The notes: generated by a model not told the origin, from the letters alone. A stretch of DNA of 64,000 nucleotides from Bacteroidota bacterium (GCA_023417065.1 JAEZGH010000089.1:124001-188000), one strand, 5' to 3'; shown: positions 25,865 to 34,624, numbered from the stretch's first letter. Translations and numbers: made by a program.

Positions 25865-27703
25865 ATGGCAAAAAAGAGACTTCATCAGAATAATGATTTT
25901 CCACCTTCGTATCTGATCGAGATATCGTGGGAGGTATGCAATCAGGTAGGAGGAATATATACCGTAATCCGGTCGAAGGCGCCAGCCATGGTTGAGCATG
26001 CCCATGGGCAATATTGTATGATCGGCCCGTACATCAGCAAAAACATCAATGCAGAACTTGAAACACTTAACGACTCGCAGGATGTTTTTGGTTTGGCAGC
26101 TGCAGCCCTGCGAAAGAAGGGCTACGATGTCAACTATGCTCAATGGCTTATCACGGGGCGCCCACGCGTGGTCTTGCTGAATCCGCTCGTTGAAGCGCAG
26201 GTTTTGAATGTTGTAAAATACCTGCTGTGGAAAAATCACGGTGTCGCGATCCCGCATGATAACAAGGCAATAGATCAAATCATTGCGTTTAATTATCTGA
26301 CCAAGCTTTTCATAGATGAACTTGTCAGGATCACCGGGAATGATCTACCGATTATCGCGCACTTCCACGAGTGGATGTCGGGTTTGCCTATACTTGATAT
26401 CAAACGTGAGAAGATGCCTGTTAAAACTATCTTCACTACCCACGCTACACAGTTGGGCAGGCACCTCGCTATTAATTCACCTTTCTTCTATGCGCACCTG
26501 CCATTTTTCAAGTGGGAAGACGAAGCGAAAAAATTCGGGATAGAAACGGAGGCGAGGATTGAATACTCCTGCAGCCAGAATGCGGATATTCTCAGCACGG
26601 TAAGTGACGTTACCGCGCGCGAATGCAAGCATCTGTTAAGACGCAAGCCGGAGGTGATCATGCCAAACGGACTGAATATTCAGCGGTTTGAAGCCTTGCA
26701 TGAATTTCAGAATCTGCATGTCCAGTACAAGGAACAGATCCACGAGTTTGTCATGGCGCATTTCTTCCAGTCGTATTCATTTGACCTGGACAAGACACTT
26801 TACTTCATCACATCGGGAAGATACGAGTACAAGAATAAGGGCTTTGACCTGACGATTGAAGCCATAAGCAGGTTGAATCAAAAATTAAAGCGGGAGAAGT
26901 CAGATGTAACTGTCGTGCTCTTCATTGTCACCAAGCGCGACTTCCACGGAATTCGAAGTGAAGTACTGCAGTCGAAGGCAATGATGCAGGAAATACTTCA
27001 GACAACGCAGGCCATTCAACAGCAGGTGGGACGGAAACTATTTTATGAAAGCACTGTTCGCGAAGATACGAAGCTTCCTGACCTCAATGAATTCGTTGAT
27101 GAATATTGGAAACTCCGTTACCGAAGGACACTTCAATCGTGGAAAACGAAGAAGAATCCTCCCGTGGTTACGCACTACCTGGTTAACGAAGAACAGGATG
27201 AAGTGCTTGCCTTCCTCGCAGAGAAGGGACTGGCTAATTCTCCTGAAGATCCTGTCAAAGTCGTATATCATCCTGACTTTATCAACTCAAGTAATCCGTT
27301 GTTCGGAATGGATTATCACCAGTTTGTTCGGGGTTGTCATTTGGGAGTGTTCCCAAGTTACTATGAACCTTGGGGCTACACGCCACTGGAATGTATGGCG
27401 AGTGGGTTGCCGTCAATTACCAGCGACCTTTCAGGATTTGGTGATTACATTCTGCATCACATTCCCGACCACGACGACATCGGGTTGCACGTCGTGGAAC
27501 GCGGAAAGCGCACATTCGACTGGTCGGCGAATCAGCTTTGCGGGATGATGCACAAGTTTATCAAGCAACCGCGAAGGTCGCGGATAATGCAGCGCAACAA
27601 CGTGGAAAACAATTCAGGTGTTTTCGACTGGGAAAACCTCATCCGTCATTATACTGAGGCATACCGAAAAGTCCTTGATAAACCGGAAAGCGCTCCCTCT
27701 TAA
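25865..27703 (+). CDS. Eukaryote-type glycogen synthase (GT3 family)
   Basis: A 612-residue glycosyltransferase whose motifs match the animal/fungal GT3 synthases, not bacterial GlgA (GT5). The N-terminal signature is EISWEVCNQVGGIYTVI (about 19-35), and the C-terminal donor-site motif PSYYEPWGYTP (about 497) is followed by ECMASGLPSITSDLSGFG. It would add glucose from a nucleotide sugar, UDP-glucose in characterised GT3 enzymes, to alpha-1,4-glucan. It is shorter than yeast Gsy2, and the arginine-rich glucose-6-phosphate regulatory helix is not obvious. It overlaps the convergent pyrophosphohydrolase gene by 4 bases at the 3' end. Confidence 0.93.
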   Translation: MAKKRLHQNNDFPPSYLIEISWEVCNQVGGIYTVIRSKAPAMVEHAHGQYCMIGPYISKNINAELETLNDSQDVFGLAAAALRKKGYDVNYAQWLITGRPRVVLLNPLVEAQVLNVVKYLLWKNHGVAIPHDNKAIDQIIAFNYLTKLFIDELVRITGNDLPIIAHFHEWMSGLPILDIKREKMPVKTIFTTHATQLGRHLAINSPFFYAHLPFFKWEDEAKKFGIETEARIEYSCSQNADILSTVSDVTARECKHLLRRKPEVIMPNGLNIQRFEALHEFQNLHVQYKEQIHEFVMAHFFQSYSFDLDKTLYFITSGRYEYKNKGFDLTIEAISRLNQKLKREKSDVTVVLFIVTKRDFHGIRSEVLQSKAMMQEILQTTQAIQQQVGRKLFYESTVREDTKLPDLNEFVDEYWKLRYRRTLQSWKTKKNPPVVTHYLVNEEQDEVLAFLAEKGLANSPEDPVKVVYHPDFINSSNPLFGMDYHQFVRGCHLGVFPSYYEPWGYTPLECMASGLPSITSDLSGFGDYILHHIPDHDDIGLHVVERGKRTFDWSANQLCGMMHKFIKQPRRSRIMQRNNVENNSGVFDWENLIRHYTEAYRKVLDKPESAPS

Positions 27704-28029
27704 TGAAGCTTCGGATTGTTCCGATGGCGGTCGTGGTCGCGGGTGTTTTTCTTTTGCAGGTTGCGTTCGAACGCGGCGGTGAGGTCAGTGCCGGTTTGGT
27801 TGGCAAGGCAGATCAAAACCCATAGCACGTCTGCAAGCTCATCCTGCAGGTCTTTTGCCTTGTCGCTTTCCTTCTCACTTTGCTCCCCGTAGCGCCGCGC
27901 AATTATTCGCGCAACCTCACCTACCTCTTCCGTGAGGATGGCCATATTTGTTAGTTCATTAAAGTAGCGGACTCCCGTTGTGCGGATCCACTCGTCAACC
28001 TTGGTCTGTGCTTCTGCAATACTCATCAT
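27700..28029 (-). CDS. MazG-like nucleotide pyrophosphohydrolase
   Basis: A 109-residue all-alpha NTP pyrophosphohydrolase. The metal-binding pattern is visible as EEVGE (33-37) and ELADVLW (64-70). Such single-domain proteins hydrolyse nucleoside triphosphates to monophosphate and pyrophosphate, often for housecleaning. Translation begins at one of two adjacent ATGs (28029 or 28026), one base after the thioesterase stop, so both genes form an operon. The last residues, rich in His, Arg and Asn, are probably disordered. Its 3' end overlaps the glycogen synthase gene. Confidence 0.85.
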   Translation of the reverse strand: MMSIAEAQTKVDEWIRTTGVRYFNELTNMAILTEEVGEVARIIARRYGEQSEKESDKAKDLQDELADVLWVLICLANQTGTDLTAAFERNLQKKNTRDHDRHRNNPKLH

Positions 28030-28030
28030 T

Positions 28031-28459
28031 TCAGGATTGGAGTTTGGTTTTTAAGACTTCCGGAATAGTTGCGATTTTCCGTTTTGCGTAATCGAAACAT
28101 AAATTGGCTGAACGCGCACGTGCAATTTCCTTTTCCGTTTTGCGGTTCAGCACCTGGTAGATCATATCGAAGCCATACTTGTGAATATCGGAAACCCCGA
28201 TGTGAATGGTTAACTGATCGCCCATAAACGATTCAGCTTTATACAGCACGGCGAATTCGGCGATAATTTGTCCGACAGTACCGTCAATGGTTGCTTCGTC
28301 CTTAAATCCATTGGCCCTGAAGAAATGGATACGCGCTTCCTGAAGGAGCGTCAGCACCGAGTCGTTACCAAGATGTCCGCCGTAGTTTATGTCAGACGCC
28401 CTTACCTCAAGGTGAGTTGTGAAGATGAAGGATTCGGGCAGGTCAATTTTGGTTTTCAT
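28031..28459 (-). CDS. Hotdog-fold acyl-CoA thioesterase
   Basis: A 142-residue YbgC/FcbA-like thioesterase. The motif ASDINYGGHLGNDSVLTLLQEAR (residues about 17-39) is the hotdog signature, with Asp/Asn in place of the classical catalytic Asp-Tyr-Asn-Gly-His arrangement. The start at 28459 is preferred over 28489 because a -7 box (28468-28475) lies between them. First gene of a two-gene unit with the pyrophosphohydrolase. The acyl substrate cannot be told from sequence. Confidence 0.85.
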   Translation of the reverse strand: MKTKIDLPESFIFTTHLEVRASDINYGGHLGNDSVLTLLQEARIHFFRANGFKDEATIDGTVGQIIAEFAVLYKAESFMGDQLTIHIGVSDIHKYGFDMIYQVLNRKTEKEIARARSANLCFDYAKRKIATIPEVLKTKLQS

Positions 28460-28467
28460 AGTGTTGC

Positions 28468-28475
28468 CAAATCTA
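28468..28475 (-). promoter_or_regulatory. Putative -7 box (TAGATTTG) of the thioesterase operon
   Basis: An exact TAnnTTTG match on the minus strand, 8 bases upstream of the ATG, implying a near-leaderless transcript. No ideal -33 element. Confidence 0.4.
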
Positions 28476-28566
28476 CGACTTCCCGGCAAAAATCTATTTA
28501 CGACATTATAGTTGCAAGTTGGCCGGCGTGGTACGTATTTTTATCGGCAATCAGGGGGGAGCCGCG

Positions 28567-29277
28567 ATGAACAACCACAAAACATATACAGTTAACAGTT
28601 TTAAGGAGTATCAGGACATCATCCTCAATATTTCCTCGGATGACTTCACCCTTTACCGCGGACAACCAATCGACAAGTCGTTGCTTCCAAAGATTGCGCG
28701 TTACAATGTACCCGACGTTGAACGTATCGAGCGCGAAATGATTGCCGACTTTCAGCGGCGCAGTTTGCACCTGATGAACAAGCATCCCAACAGCTTGTGG
28801 GACTGGCTTGCGCTCGCGCAACATCATGGAATGGCTACGCGTCTTCTTGACTGGTCTGAAAACCCGCTCATTGCCTTGTGGTTTTCGATGCCACCGGTTC
28901 ACGATATCAATTCAGAATACTCGGTAGTGTGGGGCTTTCACGTTCCACCTGAGGATATTCTGAATGCCACCGAAAATGCAAACCCCTTCGATGAGGGAGC
29001 AACCAAGGTCTTTAAGCCGAATCACATCATCAAAAGGATTTCTGCTCAGTTTGCGTGGTTTACATTGCACAAGCAGAATGATCAAAAGAAGTTTGTGCCT
29101 TTCGAGGAGAATGCCCAGTACTTTGACCGCCTTTTCAAGATAAAAATCATGAGTTCCTGCTTTGGCGAATGTAAAAAATGGCTGCACACCTTTGGTATCA
29201 ACTCCGCGATGATGTACCAGGATATCGATGGCCTCGCCAAACACATCGAATGGTTGTTCCTCGGACGGGAATCCTAA
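28567..29277 (+). CDS. FRG-domain protein
   Basis: A 236-residue protein that is almost entirely an FRG domain. The name-giving motif is LYRGQ (29-33), with QHHGMATRLLDWSENPLIA (85-103) as the second block. The family is widespread in bacteria and phages; its activity is not settled, and several defence systems contain FRG proteins. This copy stands alone among housekeeping genes, with no visible partner. I start it at 28567 (MNNHKTYTV) rather than the in-frame ATG at 28519, because the extra residues do not resemble the family. Confidence 0.85.
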   Translation: MNNHKTYTVNSFKEYQDIILNISSDDFTLYRGQPIDKSLLPKIARYNVPDVERIEREMIADFQRRSLHLMNKHPNSLWDWLALAQHHGMATRLLDWSENPLIALWFSMPPVHDINSEYSVVWGFHVPPEDILNATENANPFDEGATKVFKPNHIIKRISAQFAWFTLHKQNDQKKFVPFEENAQYFDRLFKIKIMSSCFGECKKWLHTFGINSAMMYQDIDGLAKHIEWLFLGRES

Positions 29278-29371
29278 CAAAAGTCTTTCGTGCCGACGCT
29301 GAAAGTGTGCGCCGTGTGCCTTGGAAGACAGTAAAAAATACCTGAGCTTAGGCTCGTCCTAATTTACTTTT

Positions 29372-30487
29372 ATGGCAGAGAATCAACGCTACCTCGCCCT
29401 TGACGTATTCAGGGGCATGACGGTGTGCTTTATGATCATCGTCAACACTCCCGGCGACTGGGGACACATATACGGTCCTTTGCAACACGCCAGGTGGCAC
29501 GGCTTCACACTCACTGATCTTGTTTTTCCTTCATTCCTGTTTGCTGTCGGTAATGCCATGGCTTTTGCCATGCATAAGTATGAACAGCTGGGCGAAAGTG
29601 TCTTTTGGCGCAAAACACTGAAAAGAACATTCGTCATTTTTCTGATCGGTTTTCTATTATACTGGTTTCCGTTCTGGAACTTCCGTGAAGGAGCCTGGGA
29701 GCCATTCAGTGAGACACGCATTCTTGGTGTACTTCAACGAATTGCCTTGTGCTACTTTTTCGCGTCAGTGATTCTTCACTATACATCGATTAAGGTCGCC
29801 GTGTGGATCAGCAGTCTTATCCTCGTAGGGTACTGGATAATACTTTATGCATTCGGCGACGCGAATGATCCCTATGGAATGATCGGCTACGCCGGAAATG
29901 CTGTCGATCTTGCCGTCATCGGGGAAAAACACCTTTATCACGGTGAGGGTATTGCCTTCGATCCTGAAGGACTGCTGAGCACCCTTCCTGCTATCGTTAA
30001 TGTTATCGCCGGGTACCTCACGGGGATGTTTATCCGTCAACGCGGGAACAATTACGAGACAATCGCGAAGCTGATGATCGCCGGATCCCTGGCAATCCTC
30101 GCGGCGCTTACGTGGGATATGGCATTTCCTATCAACAAGAAGATCTGGACAAGCTCTTATGTACTGTTAACGGTCGGGCTGGATCTTTTCATGCTGGCCA
30201 TTCTCATCTTTTACATTGAGATGCGGAAGAAGACGAAATGGACGTATTTCTTCCTTGTATTTGGACGCAATCCACTGTTCATTTACGTGGTATCGGGCTT
30301 ATTGCTGCAGATCCTTTATTTTATTCCTGTTGGTAATTCGACGTTTCCGCGCTGGCTATATGCAGACTTCTTTGGAAGCTTCCTCTCGCCGCTGAACGCG
30401 TCACTTATGTTTGCGCTTACGTATACAATGATGAACTGGCTCGTCGGCTACTGGCTCGACAAACGCAGGATTTACATCAAAGTATAA
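29372..30487 (+). CDS. NagX/HGSNAT-like membrane acyltransferase (DUF5009)
   Basis: A 371-residue membrane protein with about 10 hydrophobic segments. The start, ALDVFRGMTVCFMIIVN, and QHARWHGFTLTDLVFPSFLFAVG (38-60) match bacterial NagX and human heparan-alpha-glucosaminide N-acetyltransferase; His39 corresponds to the acetyl-accepting histidine of that family. It probably acetylates an amino sugar at the inner membrane, perhaps GlcNAc-derived. Monocistronic, 94 bases after the FRG gene, and convergent with comB. Confidence 0.88.
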   Translation: MAENQRYLALDVFRGMTVCFMIIVNTPGDWGHIYGPLQHARWHGFTLTDLVFPSFLFAVGNAMAFAMHKYEQLGESVFWRKTLKRTFVIFLIGFLLYWFPFWNFREGAWEPFSETRILGVLQRIALCYFFASVILHYTSIKVAVWISSLILVGYWIILYAFGDANDPYGMIGYAGNAVDLAVIGEKHLYHGEGIAFDPEGLLSTLPAIVNVIAGYLTGMFIRQRGNNYETIAKLMIAGSLAILAALTWDMAFPINKKIWTSSYVLLTVGLDLFMLAILIFYIEMRKKTKWTYFFLVFGRNPLFIYVVSGLLLQILYFIPVGNSTFPRWLYADFFGSFLSPLNASLMFALTYTMMNWLVGYWLDKRRIYIKV

Positions 30488-30490
30488 CGC

Positions 30491-31195
30491 TTACGCCGGC
30501 TGTAGAGAGCCGTCCCGTAGTATGGGCAGTAGGTCGTATTTGTCGGGTGTAAGACAAAATGCGATATCCTTCTCGATGCCAAGTCGCGCGAGGCGTTGCA
30601 CGTGACTGGAGTTTTTCAGGAAGGAAAGCATATCGTCTTTGGCAGCGCGGTACAGATGGCCAGCTGCCAGGGGGGCATCGCATGCTGGTTTTACAGTGTT
30701 CTGTATACGTTCCACCAGCGCTCCCGCGTATAAAGTATCCTCAAGATTGAACTTGCCTTTCCATCCGGCGCAAACGACGAGCACGTTATTTGGACACTGC
30801 TCCAGGTGAGCGACGACGCGGCTAAGGTTCAAGAACGATCCTATCACAATTTCTCTTGCTCCCAGCGACTTCACGATTGCCTGTGTCCCGTTGGTGGTGG
30901 TGAACGCGATGTTCTTTCCCTTCACATGAGGTTGCATGTACTCAAAAGGCGAGTTGCCGAGGTCAAAGCCTTCAACTTTTTTACCGTCGCGTTCACCGGC
31001 GGTAAAGGTATCTTCTGATTTTTTCGCAAGAGCTTCGTCAAGGCTTGCCACCGGGAAAATTTTTTCAACGCCGCAGGCAAGGGCCGTTGTCATGCAACTC
31101 GTGGCACGAAGGATATCGACCACCACAACTGTACTATCCTCGACAGGATAGAGGTGCATCAAATCCGGTGAAAGGCATACGTCAATAGTTCTCAT
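30491..31195 (-). CDS. comB: 2-phosphosulfolactate phosphatase (ComB family)
   Basis: A 234-residue protein with family marks VVVVDILRATSCMTTAL (24-40), GERDGKKVEGFDLGNSPFEY (67-86, acidic metal site) and TTTNGTQA (99-106). In methanogens ComB dephosphorylates phosphosulfolactate in coenzyme M synthesis. Bacteroidota make no coenzyme M, so a role in sulfonate or sulfonolipid metabolism is more likely; this is inference. Its ATG overlaps the TPR gene stop by one base (TAATG), the last cistron of a tightly coupled gcvT-TPR-comB set. Confidence 0.9.
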   Translation of the reverse strand: MRTIDVCLSPDLMHLYPVEDSTVVVVDILRATSCMTTALACGVEKIFPVASLDEALAKKSEDTFTAGERDGKKVEGFDLGNSPFEYMQPHVKGKNIAFTTTNGTQAIVKSLGAREIVIGSFLNLSRVVAHLEQCPNNVLVVCAGWKGKFNLEDTLYAGALVERIQNTVKPACDAPLAAGHLYRAAKDDMLSFLKNSSHVQRLARLGIEKDIAFCLTPDKYDLLPILRDGSLQPA

Positions 31196-31824
31196 TACTT
31201 GCAGCGAGGAGGATAAGTTTTACAATTCCGGCTCAGGTGTAATCCGGCTGTCGAATTACCAAGTAGTGAAGCGTCGCACCAGTCGATACAGGCTTCTTTG
31301 GTTTTTCCGGTTTGATATAAAGCAATTGCCCTGTTGTGAAGCGAATTTGAATGCGAGGGATTCAACTCAAGGGCATCGTTGAAGTCGAAGATGGCTTCAG
31401 GAATCTTATTCGTTTTCAGAAACACCGTTCCCCTTTTGAAGAAGTACATAAAGTTGTCTTTCTCAAGCCTGATAGCCCGGTTGTAGAAGGAAAGCGCTTC
31501 CGGAAACTTATTAAGATGGTCGTATACGTTTCCCGCCTGAAAGAGATATTCTGCATTGTCGGAAACGAGGCGCGACAGCAGGAGGTAATCATCCAGCGCC
31601 TTCTGATACATTTTCAAATTAAAGTATGCAATGGCGCGGTTATGTCTGTATACCTGATTGGCGCTATCGTATTCAACCAGTTTTTCGAAGATGGGCAGCG
31701 CCTCCTTGAAGTTGCCATCATTGAGAAGCTGCAGCCCCTGGTTGTTCAGTTTCGACTCATATTCCTGAGTGCGCCCAGGTAATGAGAGTAATTGAAAAAG
31801 AAACAACCAGACTACATACTTCAT
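31195..31824 (-). CDS. Exported TPR protein
   Basis: A 209-residue protein with signal peptide (MKYVVWLFLFQLLSLPGRTQ) followed by four to five tetratricopeptide repeats covering about 24-180, each with the W/LG/Y/A/F/A/P pattern, such as PEALSFYNRAIRLEKDN. The last 25 residues contain three Cys. It is likely periplasmic and scaffolds protein contacts. It overlaps gcvT by 4 bases upstream and comB by one base downstream, so its expression is tied to both, though the functional link is unclear. Confidence 0.85.
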   Translation of the reverse strand: MKYVVWLFLFQLLSLPGRTQEYESKLNNQGLQLLNDGNFKEALPIFEKLVEYDSANQVYRHNRAIAYFNLKMYQKALDDYLLLSRLVSDNAEYLFQAGNVYDHLNKFPEALSFYNRAIRLEKDNFMYFFKRGTVFLKTNKIPEAIFDFNDALELNPSHSNSLHNRAIALYQTGKTKEACIDWCDASLLGNSTAGLHLSRNCKTYPPRCK

Positions 31825-32903
31825 ACGAAAGGCACCTTTTGCACTTGTGCTTTCAGGTTTCGTCCGCGCACATCGACAAAGATCTCAGATTCGGGAGCTG
31901 CATGTTCGATTGCGACGTAACCGAGGCCGATGCCGACGCCCAGCACAGGAGACATGGTTCCGGATGTTACTTTGCCAATAGCATTTCCGTTGGCGTCGCG
32001 GATAACGTAGTCATGGCGGGGGATTCCCTTGTCGATCATCTTAAAGCCCACAAGCTTTCTCTTTACGCCTTCAGTCTTTTGTTGCTTCAGCGCGTCTGAG
32101 TTTGTAAACGATTTTGTGAACTTGGTGATCCACCCGAGTCCGCCTTCGAGTGGTGACGTTGTGTCGTCGATATCATTACCATAGAGGCAATAACCCATTT
32201 CCAGGCGTAGCGTGTCGCGCGCTCCAAGACCAATAGGCTTAATGTTATACTCTTTACCTGCTTCGAATATGGCATTCCAGGCCTTAAGCGCATGCTCTTT
32301 GGGCAGGTAAATCTCGAATCCACCTGCTCCGGTGTATCCGGTATTAGACATGATTACCTCGGGTATGCCGGCAAATTCCCCGACAATGAAATGATAGTAT
32401 TTCACGGATTCAAGGTTGGCCGACGTGAGCTTTTGCAGTGTTTGCACTGCGAGGGGTCCTTGTATCGCGAACAGACATGTGTCAGCGGAAATGTTTTTCA
32501 TGCTGGCGCCCTCGATATTGAAAGATGAAATCCAGTTCCAGTCTTTCTCGATGTTCGAGGCATTAACCACGAGCATATATTGCTCGTCTTTGAGCTTATA
32601 AACGATCAGGTCGTCAACGATACCGCCATCTTTATTGGGCAGGCAAGAATACTGCGCCTGGCCATCAACAAGTTTCGACGCATCGTTGGTAGTTACCCGT
32701 TGAATGAGGTCGAGTGCCTGTGGGCCCTCGATTATGAACTCGCCCATATGCGACACGTCAAACACGCCGACTCCTTTCCGGACTGTCATATGTTCTTCGA
32801 TATCGGAAGAGTAACGAACCGGCATATTGAAACCGGCAAAAGGTACCATTTTGGCTCCTAGTTGCTGATGAACGTCGTTGAGGGGGATATACTGCAATTC
32901 CAT
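31821..32903 (-). CDS. gcvT: Glycine cleavage system T protein (aminomethyltransferase)
   Basis: A 360-residue T protein, normal length. It takes the aminomethyl group from lipoylated H protein onto tetrahydrofolate, releasing ammonia. Family marks are VFDVSHMGEF (48-57, with the conserved aspartate), the central NTGYTGAGGFEIY, GARDTLRLEMGYCLYG and the C-terminal GKVTSGTMSP barrel. Other gcv genes are absent from the window. A well-formed promoter lies upstream, and a 4-base overlap couples it to the TPR gene. Confidence 0.96.
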   Translation of the reverse strand: MELQYIPLNDVHQQLGAKMVPFAGFNMPVRYSSDIEEHMTVRKGVGVFDVSHMGEFIIEGPQALDLIQRVTTNDASKLVDGQAQYSCLPNKDGGIVDDLIVYKLKDEQYMLVVNASNIEKDWNWISSFNIEGASMKNISADTCLFAIQGPLAVQTLQKLTSANLESVKYYHFIVGEFAGIPEVIMSNTGYTGAGGFEIYLPKEHALKAWNAIFEAGKEYNIKPIGLGARDTLRLEMGYCLYGNDIDDTTSPLEGGLGWITKFTKSFTNSDALKQQKTEGVKRKLVGFKMIDKGIPRHDYVIRDANGNAIGKVTSGTMSPVLGVGIGLGYVAIEHAAPESEIFVDVRGRNLKAQVQKVPFV

Positions 32904-32921
32904 AGGTTAATGATGAGGCCA

Positions 32922-32949
32922 CAAATGTAACGAGTTCGGCGAAAACCAA
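32922..32949 (-). promoter_or_regulatory. Promoter of gcvT-TPR-comB
   Basis: On the minus strand: TTG (32947-32949), 17 bases, TACATTTG (32922-32929), exact on both boxes, 18 bases before the gcvT ATG. Confidence 0.65.
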
Positions 32950-32967
32950 ACACCTATTAGGTGATCT

Positions 32968-33414
32968 TTATTGGTCTTCGGCGGCTGCCTTTCCTTTTTC
33001 CAGCGCGTCCAGGATATCAGTCTTGACTTTTTTAATACTCTCAATTTCATTTTCGAGGTATGCCTGAGTTTCCTCTTCACTGGACGCATGCAGTTCAGGC
33101 TTGAAATTGCGCATCCATTGCATCATCGATTCGTAGGCTGCATCCAGTTCGCCAATGATACCTTGAATCTCAGTCTTCTTTTCTTCCGGCATGTCCGGTG
33201 CATTCTTTATTTTCTCCTGGAGCGCTCCTTTCAGCTTGTACAGGCTGCCCATCTTCGGCATCACTTCGTCGTGAATTCTCCAGGCCTCCTTTTCAAGCAA
33301 CTGATTTGCATCCGAGTCTATCGGGTCTCCGGCGGCCGCGTCGCTATCTTTTTTTCCGCATGATATAAGGGCTGCCAGACAAAGAAACAGTAAAATCGCG
33401 TTGATGGATTTCAT
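32968..33414 (-). CDS. Lipoprotein of unknown function
   Basis: A 148-residue lipoprotein. The signal MKSINAILLFLCLAALISC ends in a good lipobox (LISC, Cys19), followed by an Asp/Ala-rich linker and a helical, highly charged body (about 40-145) likely to form an antiparallel coiled coil. No named domain. It lies 64 bases upstream of the gcvT start on the same strand but is separated from it by the gcvT promoter. Confidence 0.75.
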   Translation of the reverse strand: MKSINAILLFLCLAALISCGKKDSDAAAGDPIDSDANQLLEKEAWRIHDEVMPKMGSLYKLKGALQEKIKNAPDMPEEKKTEIQGIIGELDAAYESMMQWMRNFKPELHASSEEETQAYLENEIESIKKVKTDILDALEKGKAAAEDQ

Positions 33415-33553
33415 GGTATGTGAGGGTAAAATTCAGAAGGCAAAGATTAACAAAAGCTTCCGGATGGGGGCAACCTTTCCTGGATTTCACTCGTAACATG
33501 CTGACTAACAATCATTAGTTCCTTAAAAAAATCAAAAAAAGATTTTCGGGAGC

Positions 33554-33585
33554 TTGCAACTGCGGAAAAAATCGGATTATCTTTG
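33554..33585 (+). promoter_or_regulatory. Promoter of the phe-tyr operon
   Basis: TTG (33554-33556), 21-base spacer, TATCTTTG (33578-33585), both exact. The leader peptide start lies 18 bases beyond the -7 box. Confidence 0.7.
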
Positions 33586-33603
33586 AACACTTTAAATGAC
33601 GAA

Positions 33604-33666
33604 ATGATTAACAACAACACATTTTATTTTTATTACTACTTTTTTAAATCCCAGGCGGGACTTTAA
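33604..33666 (+). CDS. Phe/Tyr leader peptide (attenuator)
   Basis: A 20-codon open frame, MINNNT followed by eight consecutive aromatic codons (FYFYYYFF: four Phe, four Tyr) and KSQAGL, then TAA. It starts 18 bases after a consensus promoter and lies 109 bases ahead of pheA. The aromatic run matches the two end products of the operon behind it. When charged tRNA-Phe or tRNA-Tyr is short, the ribosome should stall here and leave the region around 33657-33663 free to form the antiterminator. The coding of this peptide is seen; its regulatory role is inferred from the classic phe/trp model. Confidence 0.85.
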   Translation: MINNNTFYFYYYFFKSQAGL

Positions 33667-33736
33667 GAGTGGTGTGTTGTTAAAAAGATAACAGGTAACT
33701 CAGAAGAAGTCCTCCAAACCGGGGGACTTTTTTTTT
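33657..33736 (+). terminator. Attenuator: antiterminator and intrinsic terminator ahead of pheA
   Basis: The terminator stem is AAGTCCTCC (33707-33715) with GGGGGACTT (33721-33729, one G-T pair), a 5-base loop and nine T. The competing segment GGGACTT (33657-33663), the last codons of the leader peptide, can pair with 33707-33713 and would break up the terminator. A third pairing, AACAACACA in the leader start with TGTGTTGTT after the stop (33673-33681), could act as the pause hairpin. The 361-base gap before pheA is filled by promoter, leader and this element. Confidence 0.8.
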
Positions 33737-33775
33737 AGTCATCTTTTTTTAGAGAAAAAGGAAGTATCACAAGGA

Positions 33776-34615
33776 ATGGCAAAGAAGAAAAAATTACGCG
33801 TAGCAATTCAGGGGATCGCGACCAGCTTCCACGAAGTCGCCGCCCTCACGTATTTCAAGGATCCTGTTGAAACGATTGAATGCCTTTCCTTCCATCGACT
33901 TTGTGAAAGCTTGAAAGATGGTGAGTCTGACTATGCCGTGATGGCTATTGAAAACTCCATTGCCGGCAGCATACTTCCAAATTACTTTCTGTTGCAGACA
34001 TACCATTTCAATATTATTGGTGAACTCTACCTTCCGATCCACATGCATCTGCTGGCGCTGCCGGGAGTGAAGCTGGAGGACATAAAGACAGTCGAAAGCC
34101 ACCCTATGGCTATCCGCCAATGCGCAGAATACCTTCAAAGCCTCAACGGTATTGAGTTGCGTGAAAGCGATGATACAGCCTATTCGGCGAAGCGCGTCAA
34201 AGAATTGAAGCTTAAGAATACAGCAGCGATAGCCAATGAGTTTGCCGCCACCCGGTTTGGATTGCAGATACTCGAGAAAAGGATCGAAACGCATAAAAAG
34301 AATTTCACGCGATTCCTTATCCTGGCAAAGAAAGGCGTAGTTGCCCCGGAAGGAAACAAGGCGTCGCTTTCATTTGAGGTGGCGAACGAGGTTGGAAGCC
34401 TGGCTGAAGCATTGATGACGTTTAAAGTCAACAGCATCAACCTGACGAAAATACAATCGATACCTATTATCGGGAAACCGAATGAATATTCCATTCACAT
34501 CGACGTTGAGTGGAAACGAAGAAAGAGTTATGACGAAGCGATGAAGCAGGTACTGCGACAGGTGAAGAACCTTAACATTCTTGGAGAATACAAAAAGGCG
34601 AAGATTGAATATTAA
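33776..34615 (+). CDS. pheA: Prephenate dehydratase (with ACT domain)
   Basis: A 279-residue monofunctional prephenate dehydratase that turns prephenate into phenylpyruvate. The catalytic part spans about 1-185, with AIENSIAGS (59-67), ESHPMAIRQC (108-117) and the NFTRFLIL block (about 179-186). The C-terminal ACT domain (about 198-275) should bind phenylalanine for feedback inhibition, though the usual ESRP motif is not conserved. First structural gene after the attenuator. Chorismate mutase, often fused to this enzyme, is instead fused to the DAHP synthase in this operon. Confidence 0.95.
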   Translation: MAKKKKLRVAIQGIATSFHEVAALTYFKDPVETIECLSFHRLCESLKDGESDYAVMAIENSIAGSILPNYFLLQTYHFNIIGELYLPIHMHLLALPGVKLEDIKTVESHPMAIRQCAEYLQSLNGIELRESDDTAYSAKRVKELKLKNTAAIANEFAATRFGLQILEKRIETHKKNFTRFLILAKKGVVAPEGNKASLSFEVANEVGSLAEALMTFKVNSINLTKIQSIPIIGKPNEYSIHIDVEWKRRKSYDEAMKQVLRQVKNLNILGEYKKAKIEY

Positions 34616-34624
34616 TATTTGGAG

